Assembly (NCBI GenBank): GCA_022592445.1
Contig: JABYQR010000566.1
Location: 1-19,441 of the forward strand
Length of the DNA stretch: 19,441 nt
DNA from: Cytidiella melzeri
Taxonomy: Eukaryota > Basidiomycota > Agaricomycetes > Polyporales > Irpicaceae
Direction of reading: 5' to 3'
Under the pieces are notes generated by a model. It made no database searches, was not told where the DNA came from, and saw only the letters and a list, made by a program, of their open reading frames with translations. The position numbers were made by a program, and so were the translations under genes. Positions 1-9,175 of this stretch are shown one piece after another. Position 1 is the stretch's first letter, and each line of letters starts with the position of its first letter.

Positions 1-571
1 ACGTGCTTGTCATAGTACCATTTCATGTGTTCAGCCGCAAGTTGTAACGCCGCTTTAGCATGCTCTTGAGCTTGCAAGCGGTTCCACATGATGTCATTCA
101 TGTCAGACCTTTTCAGGTCCTTAGTGAGCGTTGGACCAGCTCTAGGGTGTCTGCCGTATTCGAGGTAGAAAGGCGAGTGCTTAGTTCCCTCGTGCGCTGC
201 ATTGTTGTATGCGAACTCAGCCGAGCTAAGCAATCTAGCCCAGTCGTCGTGTAGTTGATCAACATAACAACGCAGGTACTGTTCGAGCGTTTGATTAACT
301 CGTTCAGTTTGACCATCAGTCTGCGGATGATATGCAGTAGTCATTGTAGATTCTATCCCTAGCATTTTACACCATTCCTGGAATAAATCTGCTGCGAATT
401 GTGGACCTCGGTCGGAAATGATTTGCAAGGGTAACCCGTGAAGGGTCCAAACTCTCTCATAGAGTAGAGCTGCAAGGTCTTTTGCCGAGAACCCGTTTAC
501 AATAGGGAAGAAGTGCGCCCTTTTAGTGAGGCGGTCTACGACTACGCAGATAGCATTGAAGCCATCAGACT

Positions 572-608
572 CACTGCGGGCAAAGGCCGATTTCACATGA
601 CGTGAAAT
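572..608 (+). repeat. left terminal inverted repeat of the CACTA-like element
   Basis: 37 bp, pairing with 1246-1210 with about six mismatches. Shared blocks are CACT, GGGCAAA, GCCGATTTCACA and TGAAAT. The flanking duplication ACT is at 569-571. Confidence 0.8.
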
Positions 609-1209
609 GATTGTGAGAGTTATTTGATATGTTAAAAATCCCGTGAATATATAGTTATGTTTGGGGGGTTAGATTAATATACAATCAAAGACATTTTTGT
701 GATTTTTCTACAAATTTTCAAGCCTATCTACTGGCAGCCTTTCCGCGCTCCGAAAATCTGTGTGAATATTGATTTTTCGGGCAGATTTCCGACCGACCTA
801 AAATTGTAAAAACAATTAGATTTCCCACGTGTGTCGGGTGATGGCAAACATAACGTGGCAAACAACTTTCACGAACTTTTCGGTAGCACGTGCATGCAAC
901 GAGGTAGGCCGCCGGAAATTCTACCCGCCCTTTCCTTTTCTTGATTTTTTCATGCCCTTTTCCCACGCCCCGCCGAATCCGTGGAAGGCATCTTTTCCAC
1001 TTGGTTTTCTGAGCCTTGAAAGGTAACTTTCCTTTCATTTTTCTTTTTGATTTAACTACCACTTAAACAACAGAAATTCCTGCGCCGGAAAAGCCACAGA
1101 ATTTGTATAGCATTATTTTGTATTCTCAAACATTAAGAAACAATTCCGAGCCCAAAATTGCCTATGGATTATCTGCTGATAGTTAACATTTAAATGGGTA
1201 ATCATGCAA

Positions 1210-1246
1210 ATTTCAAGGCGTGTGAAATCGGCGTTTGCCCCTAGTG
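1210..1246 (-). repeat. right terminal inverted repeat of the CACTA-like element
   Basis: Inverted partner of 572-608, ending exactly in the canonical CCCTAGTG (CACTA read outward). The flanking duplication ACT is at 1247-1249. Confidence 0.8.
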
Positions 1247-1445
1247 ACTCCAGTAACTGAGTAATCAAGTCGACAGTCATGATATCCCATGGTTCGGCCG
1301 GAACCGGATTAGGGATGAGTGGTCCATAAGGCTGTTGCAGACGAGTCTTCATCCGTTGACATGTGTCACAGCTTGTCACGTATTTCTTGACATCAGTGGT
1401 TAAACCTGGCCACCAGTAGTTTCTCGAGATCAGTTCGTACGTTTT

Positions 1446-3361
1446 CTATCTGCCAGGATGTCCGGCAGAAGGTAGATCGTGATGCATCTGGATGATTTGG
1501 CGTCTCAGATCTAATTTCTGATCTTTGGGGATGTAGACTTTTCCACGGTATAGGAGTAACCCGTTCTCAAAATTCCATTTCTCTAGTGATTTCTTGAACT
1601 CCCTAGGACCAGAGTTAAGTAACTGCTGATAGTCCTTGGTAACTTCGTCGTTCATGAGTGCTTCCTTGACCCGTCTTAGGATTTCATCGTTGTTGATAGG
1701 CGAGTCATGAGAGTTTTCGATAGCAGAGATAGCAAAAAACTCTGGTTTAAGGAGAATTTTGTCCTCGTTATTAGAATTTACCCCCTCTTCATGATCTGGC
1801 CTCCTGGACAGAGGATCTGCGGTAAGCATGGTCTTTCCGGGTTTGTGCCGGAGCACGAAATTGAATCGTGTGAGGTATAATGCCCATTGCGCTTGTCTCC
1901 GAGTCAGCTTCTGGGCATTCCTGAAATATGTCAGGTTTTGGTGATCCGACCATATTTCTACGGCAATCGGATGTCCCTCCAGATGTTGACGATACTCTTC
2001 CAGGGCGCGGATAATAGCCAACAACTCTTTATCGTATATCTCATAATTACGTTCATGGATGTTGAGTGATTTAGAGTAGAAGGCTACTGGATGCCACAGC
2101 TTGTCAGCTGGGTCCAGTTGTGATAGTACCGCTCCTGTAGCAAAGTCGCTAGCGTCTGTTTCCAGACGGAAAGGGTTTTCGTCATCTGGTATTCTCAGAA
2201 TGGGTGCTGACGCAAAAGCCTGTTTCAGACTTTGGAAGGCCTGTTCCTGAGCATCTTTCCAGATCCAGGGTTGGTCCTTCTTTGTAAGAATAGTGAGCGG
2301 TTTTGCATGTTTAGCAAAGTCCTTGATGAAACGCCGATAGAAGTTGGCGAAGCCTAAGAAGGCTTGGACTTGCTTAACCTTTTCAGGTCGCGGCCACTCA
2401 GTAACTCCGGTGAGTTTGGCTGGATCCATCTCGATGTGTCCGTGAGAAATGATCATGCCTAGATATTCAATGCGATCTTTTTCAAAAAAGCATTTTTCCG
2501 GTTTGGCAAATAGATCGTTCTCGCGTAGACGCTTGAGCACTTCCTGTGTGATGCGACGGTTTTCCTTCTTGTCTTCAGTGAAGATGAGGATGTCGTCGAG
2601 ATACACCATGACATGTCCTTCTAAGATCAAATCACTCAGAATTTCATTCATCATGGCTTGGAACGTTGCAGGTGCGTTGCTGAAACCGAAGTACATCACC
2701 TTGACTTCGAAAAGACTACGGTGTGTGATGAACGCCGTCTTCCATTCGTCACCCTTTCGGATGCAAACGTTATTGTATCCCCACCTAAGATCAATTTTGA
2801 GAAGACCTTAGCCTTGCTTAACGAATTGATTAAATTGTTGATGCGAAGTATGGGGTACCGGTTTTTCACCGTGATGTCGTTCAGTTTTCGGTAGTCTTGT
2901 ACAAGGCGTAACGAGCCATCTTTCTTCTTGACAAAGAACACAGGTGCTGCAATCGGACTTTTCGATTTGCGGATGTAACCTTTTTGGAGCTCCTCTTTGA
3001 TCCATTGATCTAGAGAATTCTTTTCCATTGGAGACAGCGGGTATAGTTTAGCCGCTTTGGGAAGGGAGGCACCTTCCTCAAATTCGATCGCGTGATCGTA
3101 CGGTTTGCATAACGGCATGCGTTCTGATTTTTTCTTTGAAAAGACGTCACCAAATTTCCATAGATATTTTGGTACTAATGGTTTCCAATTGACGGATTCT
3201 TGTTCGTCAAAGCCGTCTTCAAAGCCCTCATCTTCCTTTTCAGAAAGTTCAGCGATTATTTCTGCTATTTCTTGGTCTTCTGGATCGTCTAAGTCAATCC
3301 AGTGGATGTGAGGGTTGTCCGGGTTGACACTTCTTATTCCGTCCAGGTTGTCTGACACCAA
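1446..3361 (-). pseudogene. pol: reverse transcriptase and RNase H part of gypsy-1 pol
   Basis: The first segment reads through PLCKPYDHAIEFEEGA, YPLSPMEK and KKDGSLRLVQDYRKLND, the fingers and early palm of a Ty3/Gypsy reverse transcriptase. Near 2795 a one-base loss in an A run shifts the frame. In the shifted frame motif A (KIDLRWGYNN) keeps its catalytic Asp, and FGFSNAPATFQ and VYLDDILIF carry the remaining catalytic Asp pair. The thumb/connection (LGFANFYRRFIKDF) and RNase H (LETDASDFATGAVLSQ, KELLAIIRALEEYRQHLEG, WSDHQNL) follow in order. The segment ends in the integrase zinc-binding region at a TAG at 1448-1446. One frameshift is the only obvious lesion inside the polymerase itself. 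Confidence 0.93.
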
Positions 3362-3613
3362 ACGTCCCTTAGGTAACTCAAGTTCATCGATCTCTTCTTG
3401 AGTTACAGTGATGTTTTTAAGAGCTCTTGGGGCACAGAGTTCAGGACATCTGGTAAATCTTCACTCGCCATTTGCCCAATCTATCTCTGGATTGTGGCAG
3501 TGTAAGAAGGTCATCCCGATAATCATTTGTTTACTACCAAGATCAGTAATGAGCATGTGTTGTCTTGCTCTGTGCAAACCTATTTCTAGGTAAGCATGTA
3601 CTGAGTGAGTGAT

Positions 3614-3892
3614 TTAACCATCTTTATTGGGAGTACCGTCGACGTTGATGACGTTAAACGGTGATGCCAGTTGGTTTGTTACCAGATTGTTACTTTCAAC
3701 CACTGACTTACTGATGAACGTGGTTGTGGCTCCTGAATCTACCAGAGCTTTGACCTGCACTTTCTTTCCATATACCCAAATTGTAACCGGTAGAAAAAAT
3801 GAATTCTTAGAACGCGCTACATTTTTGACAGTATCTACGGTACAAAGATCGAGGGTATCAGGGTCTAAGCGTTCATGTTTGCAGGGAGTCAC
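3614..3892 (-). pseudogene. pol: aspartic protease part of gypsy-1 pol
   Basis: The frame contains VKALVDSGATTTFIS, the active-site loop (DSGA) of a retropepsin-like protease that matures Gag-Pol. It ends in a TAA at 3616-3614. Beyond the stop the same frame keeps protease-like sequence (HAYLEIGLH, then SKQMIIGMTFL, the flap-distal ILG-like strand). A TGA then falls at 3463-3461, where the family normally has a tryptophan. Both stops can be explained by one transition each, though the first original codon is uncertain. Confidence 0.8.
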
Positions 3893-4194
3893 ATGACACT
3901 TCGGAAAAAATCCTTGCCCTTGGTCGGCTTTTTCCCTTTACCCTTGTCAGGGGACGGGTGAGGAGTTGAAGGTTCATCATCTTCGGTTGGAACCTCCTCA
4001 ATATGAGCCGCCAATTCTAAACGCGCGGTATTTACGTTTTTTGTTTTGACGACGAAGCCTTAGGGGCTTCGGCCTTGCTGTCCAATCCAGAGTCCTCGGC
4101 ATCTGCTGCCCGAATCTTCTTCGGGCCGAAGACTTGCCATCCTTCTTCACTTCCTTCTTCTTTCATTGGGCTTCTTCTTCAGGCCATTGAGGTT

Positions 4195-5367
4195 ACATTC
4201 GTCCGTATTATGTCCTTTGGACTTGTGAATGTGACAGAACTTTTCCACTTTTCAGTCGAGTTCACCTCTTTGCCTTGCCCTTGTTCCACTTCTCATTCTT
4301 CTTCTTTTTTTTCCGCAGCGTCCACCTCCATAGGAGTAGACGTATCCTTTTCCTTCGCAAAGATCTGGCCCTGCGCTTTCTCCGGATAGACCTTCTTGTG
4401 GATGTCGAGCAAGAGGTCAGGAACTGAGGCCATGTTGTCGGAATTTGATTTTCATCTTTTCCGATCATGACAAGCCTCATGTCCTTCTCAATGACGTGCT
4501 TGAGCTTGTGAATCAACAAGTCGTCCTCATATCCAGAAAGCCTGCCAAGCGTACGGAAACGTTCCGCATACTTGACGAAGTTCTTGTGTGCCAGATCTGT
4601 ATTGTTGAACAAGGCATTGAGCTCCTTTCGAGCACCTTCCTTGTCGTCCCGTTGCCCATATCGCACCTTGAGCTCGTTTTCGAACTCTTCCCACATTCCG
4701 ATTGTTTGACCCTTCGTAACTTCTTGATCCACGGCTCCATGTATTGAGCTGCCGCGCCTGAGAGCCGGTTCATCGCAACGGCAATACGTTGCCTGTCAGT
4801 AGCAACGTTCTCGTGGACAAGCCACAGAGAGATCTTATTCAACCACTCGTTGAACTTGACCTTGCTGTCGGTGCCGTTGAATTCCGGAGGTTCGCCAATC
4901 TTGGGCTGGCGCGAAGATCCTCCTTGTCCTTGAGACAAGGGAAGCTGATTAATCTGGTTGACCACATTTGTGATCGTCGTTTTGACCATATCCAGGTCAG
5001 TGTCCATGCGCTGGACTTGGGTGTCAGCAGCGCACTGCGAATATAGGTCTTGAGCGACCTTATCCACATATTCCTGGAGGTTATCCTCCAGGAGCAACAG
5101 CTGGTTGTTCCAGATAAGAACCATTTGATTCATCATGTTGTGGACGATGGCAGCAGTTGCTCCACCTTCAACCGTACGAGTAAAAGCCCTTTGGGCCGTG
5201 TTTAGGTTGTGGTAGATGTGCTGCTCAAAATTCTCCACAGAAGGATTGTAAACAATTGCCGTGATCTTGCCAAAAGTCACGGAGTGGGTGAGGTTGGCAG
5301 CAGCGGAGGCAGTGTTGGATCCGGCGTTAGATTGAGAGGCCATTGCTTCTAATTTCTTAGTTAGCAA
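4195..5367 (-). pseudogene. gag: gag-like capsid/nucleocapsid region of gypsy-1
   Basis: The reading frame opens at ATG 5367, or more likely the in-frame ATG at 5343 (MASQSNAG...). It runs about 210 residues through a helical region and GEPPEFNGTDSKVKFNEWLNKI, a typical start of the retrotransposon gag domain. Near 4735 the frame changes, and the domain continues (GMWEEFENELKVRYG, then NALFNNTDLAHKNFVKYAERF), the usual capsid signature. A second shift lies near 4415. At 4236-4195 a nucleocapsid knuckle C-X2-H-X4-H-X4-C is readable in yet another frame, with histidine at the second ligand position. The protein would package element RNA into virus-like particles, but this copy cannot make it intact. 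Confidence 0.85.
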
Positions 5368-5513
5368 AGCATAAGCGAAATACTATTTCTAGTATAAGAA
5401 GAAGAGAAACACCACTTTTCACACATTGAACTCTTGTCAGAGTTATTTTCACACATTAAATCCTTTTCAGGAAGTTGTCACCAAGTAAAATGAGGCTTGT
5501 CAGCCCATACATT

Positions 5514-6287
5514 TTATTCCATTTCCGCATATACAAAGGCGTTCATGTCAAACAGCCATTCTAGTAGCTCTAGGATATAGCCCCATCTCCGATGTATGTC
5601 TACAAAACTAATCCTGCCTAAACTCTTCAAGTCCTTTTTCAGCATTCTCCATTCCCTATTCGACATCTTGTCCGTGTGATTCTCCTTGAACCATTGTTTG
5701 ATCATGAAGACACGACCAATCAGCAGCTGTGCTTTTTCTCGACGAGTGTTGAGCTGGTGGCTAGAAGATTGCCCACCACTCGCGAAGGATGCATCCAACT
5801 TCTTGAGCACAGGCTCAAGCCGTTGGCAAGCTGCCATGACCATTAGTTTGAATTCCTGTTGACAAAGCATAAGCTTTGTTTTTCAGAAGTGAAGGGTGGC
5901 GGGAAGAGGAGAGGGAGTAGGAATGTAAGCGCGTTGGTTGCGCTCTTCAATACGCTGGAGAAGGGTAAGCTTTTCAGCCTTTTCCTTCTCCTGCTTCTCA
6001 ATCCTGTCAAGAAGGCTGAGCTGAGACATAAGGTTGAAGACCTTTCTCATACAATCCTGGTCCTCCTCATGCTCGATTGTTGTACGAGCCTGCTCCTCGA
6101 GGTTGATCCTCTTAATGAGGGGCTTGTTGTCAAGGGTACTTGAGCCGGCGAGGTTTGCCAGCGTCCTTGAACTTGTCAAGAGTCTTCTTGGAGACGGTAA
6201 GACGTTCCTGAAGTCCGGTGACTTCGTTGTGGACGGGGATGGAGTAAGGGGTCTTGCAACCAGACTTAGCAGCGATGAAGCGGGAAA
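5514..6287 (-). pseudogene. unrecognised ORF upstream of gag in gypsy-1
   Basis: Starting from an ATG at 6287, the minus strand encodes about 45 residues (MPISRFIAAKSGCK...). It then shifts frame near 6150 and continues as a charged stretch containing DRIEKQEKEKAEKL, likely a coiled coil. This reaches a TGA at 5885-5883. The same frame resumes through ATG 5870 for 118 residues to TAA at 5514, with a tryptophan-rich end (REWRMLKK, RRWGYILELLEWLF). One frameshift plus one TGA would account for a single original ORF of roughly 255 residues. It has no motif I recognise. It lies between the 5' LTR and gag, where most Ty3/Gypsy elements have only leader. It could be an accessory protein of the element or captured host sequence. 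Confidence 0.5.
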
Positions 6288-6861
6288 TGGGCATGGTGAC
6301 TGTGTGTGACAATGCGTGATGAGCTTGACAGCTCAGTGATGTGCGGAACAATTCTCCATAAAGGAGAGGTCCTGTGTGTGCGTGGGGTAGTGCCGATGTC
6401 GGCCTGGACTCTCTCTCCAGGTCCGGTGGTGTATAGGATCTCCGTCACGGTTCCACCCGTGCGGCAAATGGTTGGCGGATCAGTATTACACTGACCCTAA
6501 GTCCGGCCAGAACAAGTTACCCGTCTTTGTGCCTAGGTACTCATGGGCTTCAAGTCCTGTTGTCTAGCTCTTATAACGAGCTGTCTGACACCAGACTCCA
6601 CTATCGCCTGTGGGGAGGCACACTTTCATCATGTTGGCATAATGCCAACCCCTGCTCTGATCAGCTCTAGGAGCGTCGGGCGAGAGGGTGATTCAAGTTG
6701 TGCGCATCAAGGCAAGGCCTAGACACGACTACCACTTAGAGCCTATGGTCCGGCTACCTCTATTTCTAGAGGATTTGTAAGGGGGCCCACGCACAGGCAC
6801 AAGACCTAGAAGAAAGGGGAAAGAAAACTCCAGCACGTCCAGAGACGTGAGGGAGTAGGGG
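6288..6861 (-). other. long untranslated leader of gypsy-1
   Basis: About 570 bp lie between the primer-binding site and the first plausible ORF. Short frames are present but none is convincing as a gene. A long leader with upstream AUGs would delay ribosomes from reaching gag. I see no tRNA or other RNA gene in it. Confidence 0.5.
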
Positions 6862-6873
6862 CAGTCTTATCCA
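6862..6873 (-). other. putative self-primed primer-binding site of gypsy-1
   Basis: Two bases after the LTR end the minus strand reads TGGATAAGACTG. This is perfectly complementary over 12 bases to CAGTCTTATCCA within the LTR at 7012-7001, just downstream of the TATA box. The known Tf1 mechanism folds the 5' end of the mRNA back onto this site to prime reverse transcription, with no tRNA. No tRNA match was tested. Confidence 0.6.
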
Positions 6874-7011
6874 AATGTAACAGTTAAGGTTACTACTCAC
6901 CAGATAAGTTGATAAACTGGGGGGAGTTGATGGAGATAGAGAGTAAGAGGTGTGGTGAGCGAAGTACTGTGAGGTACTGAGTAGTCCTGATTCAACAGAG
7001 TGGATAAGACT

Positions 7012-7046
7012 GAGGGGATATGCCCTCAGGAGTGCCTCTATATATA
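7012..7046 (-). promoter_or_regulatory. LTR promoter of gypsy-1: TATA box and predicted transcript start
   Basis: TATATATA lies at 7046-7039 on the minus strand. About 27 bases downstream, starting at 7012, is CAGTCTTATCCA, the exact reverse complement of the putative primer-binding site at 6873-6862. In self-priming Tf1/sushi-type elements the first bases of the transcript pair with the priming site, so 7012 is the natural candidate for the transcription start. The TATA spacing agrees. Confidence 0.6.
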
Positions 7047-7270
7047 CATGAAGGGGAGGACCCCAGGTACTATCCTAAGACCCCTAATACCTACATGAGT
7101 AAGCGAAGTAATCTACCTTACTAAGCATGCCCTATGCCCTAGTGGTGCCACTTCAATAATCAACCAATAGCAATTGTCCCCATGACCTGACCCCATGACC
7201 CAGCTTCAAGGCTAGACTTGTTCTAGCTTGTTCTAAGACAAGGCTAGACTTTTCCAGAAGGTTCTATGAA

Positions 7271-7312
7271 CTATGACATCATCTAATGGAATGTTCTATA
7301 CTATGACATCAT
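7271..7312. promoter_or_regulatory. paired CRE-like motifs in gypsy-1 U3
   Basis: CTATGACATCAT occurs at 7271-7282 and again at 7301-7312, 30 bp apart. The core TGACATCA is one transition from the bZIP/ATF palindrome TGACGTCA. Placement in U3 suggests an enhancer role, but this is inference from motif resemblance only. Confidence 0.3.
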
Positions 7313-7361
7313 AGTTCCAGCAAGTTCCACAAGGTTCCAGAGAGTTCTATCATGTGATACA

Positions 7362-7792
7362 CAGATAAGGAAAGGAGCGCATCAGCGCATCAGAGACAGG
7401 AGGCGCATCAGCGCATCAATTGATAGGCACTGAGAATAAGCGCCGGAATAGGCGCCTGATAAGCGCTGGATAAGCACTGGATAAGTGCCTAAATAGATGC
7501 CGGATAAGCGCTGGATAAGCACTTGACAGGCGCTTAAATATTCCAATAATACCGTTGCCTGGTAAGGCAAGTCTTGTAGAAACATTGAAAATCTGTGACA
7601 GGCACGTAGAAATTGGCGCTACCACAAGCCACAAGCCACATTGCACCAGTGTGGCAGGCGCAATGTGGCAGTCTGATCGCAACAGTCACAGTCACATTGC
7701 TGTAACTGTGTACCTCCAGTGCCCCATCAATAGCGTTCGCGTGAACCAAAGTATGGCACAAGGCCGAAGTGGTCAATAAGCAACATATACTA
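7362..7792. repeat. gene-free spacer with degenerate short repeats and a hairpin
   Basis: No gene is visible. At 7376-7418 the word GCGCATCA recurs four times. At about 7424-7536 a loose unit resembling GGATAAGCGCT or GGATAAGCACT recurs several times. At 7635-7644 and 7660-7669 a 10-bp inverted repeat (GCCACATTGC / GCAATGTGGC) could form a 15-base-loop hairpin. The stretch separates the gypsy-1 LTR from the pogo-like element. Confidence 0.55.
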
Positions 7793-7816
7793 CAGTTGAG
7801 CCCCTCATAACCCATA
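7793..7816 (+). repeat. left TIR of the pogo-like element
   Basis: 24 bp with one mismatch to the inverted copy at 10502-10479. Beyond it, the motifs CCCATAACCCC and CTCATAACCCAT recur to about 7830 and again near 7880-7910. Confidence 0.9.
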
Positions 7817-8147
7817 ACCCCTCATAACCCATGGGTTTTTCGCTCGACCAACTTGGTTTGCGGAGAAATCGGGTCAAAAACCCATAACCCCCTGATACCC
7901 CATAATCCATACCTTTCGGCGGTGAAAAACTCATACTTTTATTAATATTTTCTGCCTTTCAACGCATATTTATGGTCTAAACTATCTGTATCCATAACAA
8001 CAAATCTTGCTGTGAGCGGGCGGTCATACGAAGCGGCTTGCGCACGATTTGGGAGTGTACCGTAAATTGCTGACAACGAATTTTAAAATTGGGACAGCAT
8101 TGAGAATAAGTTGTCCTTACCTCTCACTCTGAGCTCCTCCTGGCAGC
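7817..8147 (+). other. 5' untranslated and subterminal region of the pogo-like element
   Basis: No coding region is seen. It holds repeated ACCCATAACC-type subterminal motifs (to about 7910) and an AT-rich stretch near 7934-7950 (TTTTATTAATATTTT) that could serve as core promoter. The transposase ATG is at 8148. Confidence 0.5.
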
Positions 8148-8448
8148 ATGGGCAAGCCACTGGACATCCTGAAGAAAGGATTCAGAATCCTGCAGCAGCA
8201 TGTCAAAGACCGAAAGAATTAATTGAAGGAGTTGTTAGCTGCGAAGAAATCAATATCAGCTGAGGACGAACAATGGCTTGACGGAGAGTCTAGCCTTGTT
8301 GACGAGCAGTGCGCCATTGAAACACTGGAGACTGCCTCGGATTACGAGCGAGGCTTAAAGGCATTGGATGCGCCACAACACAAGGCTCTACAACGGCTGC
8401 GAGAGGCGGCGGGTGACTTACCAAAGGCTGTTGGCAACAAAAGGAAGA

Positions 8449-8509
8449 GTAAGCCATGCTTCGGATATTGTACTTTTCATTTTCACTGACAGAAGCGACT
8501 CGCCTTCAG
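8449..8509 (+). other. intron 1 of the pogo-like transposase
   Basis: GTAAGC donor, CTGAC branch-like motif about 20 bases before a CCTTCAG acceptor. This acceptor, not the earlier CAG at 8490-8492, keeps the reading frame. Confidence 0.75.
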
Positions 8510-9125
8510 GATTGGAACAAAGTACTGTGCCTGCAAAACCGAAGCAGCCAAAGCAGCCTGTCTTCACAAAGAAAGCCAACGCAACTCTGAATCAGCGCAT
8601 TGAGATTCTCGACTGGCACCACGAGAACGGAGGCAGTCAGACCAAAACTGCAAAGCACTTCGACTCAATCTATCCCAACTTACGGATCAAGCAGCCTTTA
8701 GTCTCTGACTGGCTCAAAAACAAGGTGCGATGGCGGCAAGAGTGGAACGATGACCAAGGTTCTTGCTCAGCAAAAAGGCCTCGGCAGACGCAGCACCCTG
8801 TTGTTACGGAAATGATGGATCTGTGGGTCACACAGGCGATGGCGCATGGAGTTCTTGTGACAGGTGAGGTGTTGCGGCAGAAGTGGAAGGCACTTGCAGA
8901 GCTGGCTGGCATTCCTGAGGACGAGCGGATCAACCTTAGCAATGGGTGGCTTTCGAGGTACAAGACCTATATGGGACTGAAGGAGTTCAAACGGCACGGC
9001 GAGGCTGGGTCGGTAGATCTTGAGAGCGTTGAGAGCGACCGGAAGCGGCTTGAGGAGTTGATCACCAAGTACGGGTTCGTGCTGCGAGACATCTTCAACA
9101 TGGATGAGACGGGGCTTTTCTATGT

Positions 9126-9175
9126 GTACGTACCTGAACCTTCTGACCGTATTTCGATTGCTCATCTTGTCAAAG
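9126..9175 (+). other. intron 2 of the pogo-like transposase
   Basis: GTACGT donor and AAAG acceptor, 50 bp. Removing it yields the expected DDE_1 stretch after FNMDETGLFY. Unspliced, the frame stops at 9220-9222. Confidence 0.8.

Larger units (their letters stand above)
572..1246. mobile_element. non-autonomous CACTA/EnSpm-like element (675 bp) inserted in gypsy-1 integrase
   Basis: The left end begins CACTGCGGGCAAA and the right end, read inward on the minus strand, begins CACTAGGGGCAAA. The inverted termini match at about 31 of 37 positions. A 3-bp duplication ACT flanks it (569-571 and 1247-1249). CACTA-superfamily elements have CACTA or CACTG termini and 2-3 bp duplications, and this element fits. 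Removing it repairs the integrase frame, an independent proof of the borders. The inside has no convincing transposase. A 112-codon Lys/Arg-rich minus-strand frame (1062-724) is probably chance. Confidence 0.82.
1..1445 (-). pseudogene. pol: integrase of gypsy-1, split by a DNA element and truncated at window edge
   Basis: The HHCC zinc-binding domain spans the TAG at 1448-1446, with the histidines before it and CDTCQRMK after it. The core domain starts at PWDIMTVDLITQL, the first catalytic Asp. It is then cut at 1246 by the CACTA-like insertion and resumes at 571. The frame from 571 to 1 is open and contains IISDRGPQFAAD (second Asp), AYHPQTDGQTERVNQ (catalytic Glu) and EFAYNNAAHEGT. Taking out 572-1246 and one copy of the 3-bp duplication restores the reading frame. 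The C-terminal part, where a chromodomain would lie, is outside the window. Confidence 0.92.
1..7361 (-). mobile_element. Ty3/Gypsy LTR retrotransposon (gypsy-1), 5' LTR to integrase, truncated by window edge
   Basis: Read on the minus strand, the order is LTR (7361-6876), primer-binding site, leader ORF, gag with a zinc knuckle, aspartic protease, reverse transcriptase, RNase H and integrase. Integrase following RNase H is the order of the Ty3/Gypsy superfamily. The element continues past base 1, so its 3' LTR, any chromodomain and the target duplication cannot be seen. It is degenerate: frameshifts lie near 6150, 4735, 4415 and 2795, and in-frame stops at 5882, 3614, 3461 and 1446. A separate DNA element is inserted in the integrase at 572-1246. 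The domain identities are secure; the family name within Ty3/Gypsy is not assigned. Confidence 0.92.
6876..7361 (-). repeat. 5' LTR of gypsy-1 (486 bp)
   Basis: On the minus strand it begins TGTATCA and ends TGTTACA, imperfect inverted termini of the TG...CA type. It carries a TATATATA box at 7046-7039, and a priming sequence sits just inside its 3' end (6873-6862). The partner LTR lies outside the window, so the borders rest on the terminal sequences and on the priming site rather than on an LTR pair alignment. In the U3 part, a 12-bp sequence containing TGACATCA occurs twice (7271-7282 and 7301-7312). U3 would be about 7361-7013 and R/U5 about 7012-6876. Confidence 0.75.

Noticed and set aside
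724..1062. 112-codon Lys/Arg-rich minus-strand frame in the CACTA-like element
   Set aside because: Low-complexity composition, no domain, and an overlapping plus-strand frame of similar quality. Most likely chance in a non-autonomous element.
7376..7536. Possible CRISPR-like or regularly spaced repeat array
   Set aside because: The repeats are degenerate, with irregular spacing and no distinct spacers. The host is eukaryotic.
7382..7682. Overlapping minus-strand frames with repeated LIQRLSG and LIRHLF-like residues
   Set aside because: They arise from the degenerate GGATAAGCGCT repeats; there is no start context or domain.
7793..7910. CCCATAACCCC-rich ends as telomere-like sequence
   Set aside because: The motif is not a clean CCCTAA tandem array, and it is explained by the TIRs and subterminal repeats of the pogo-like element.
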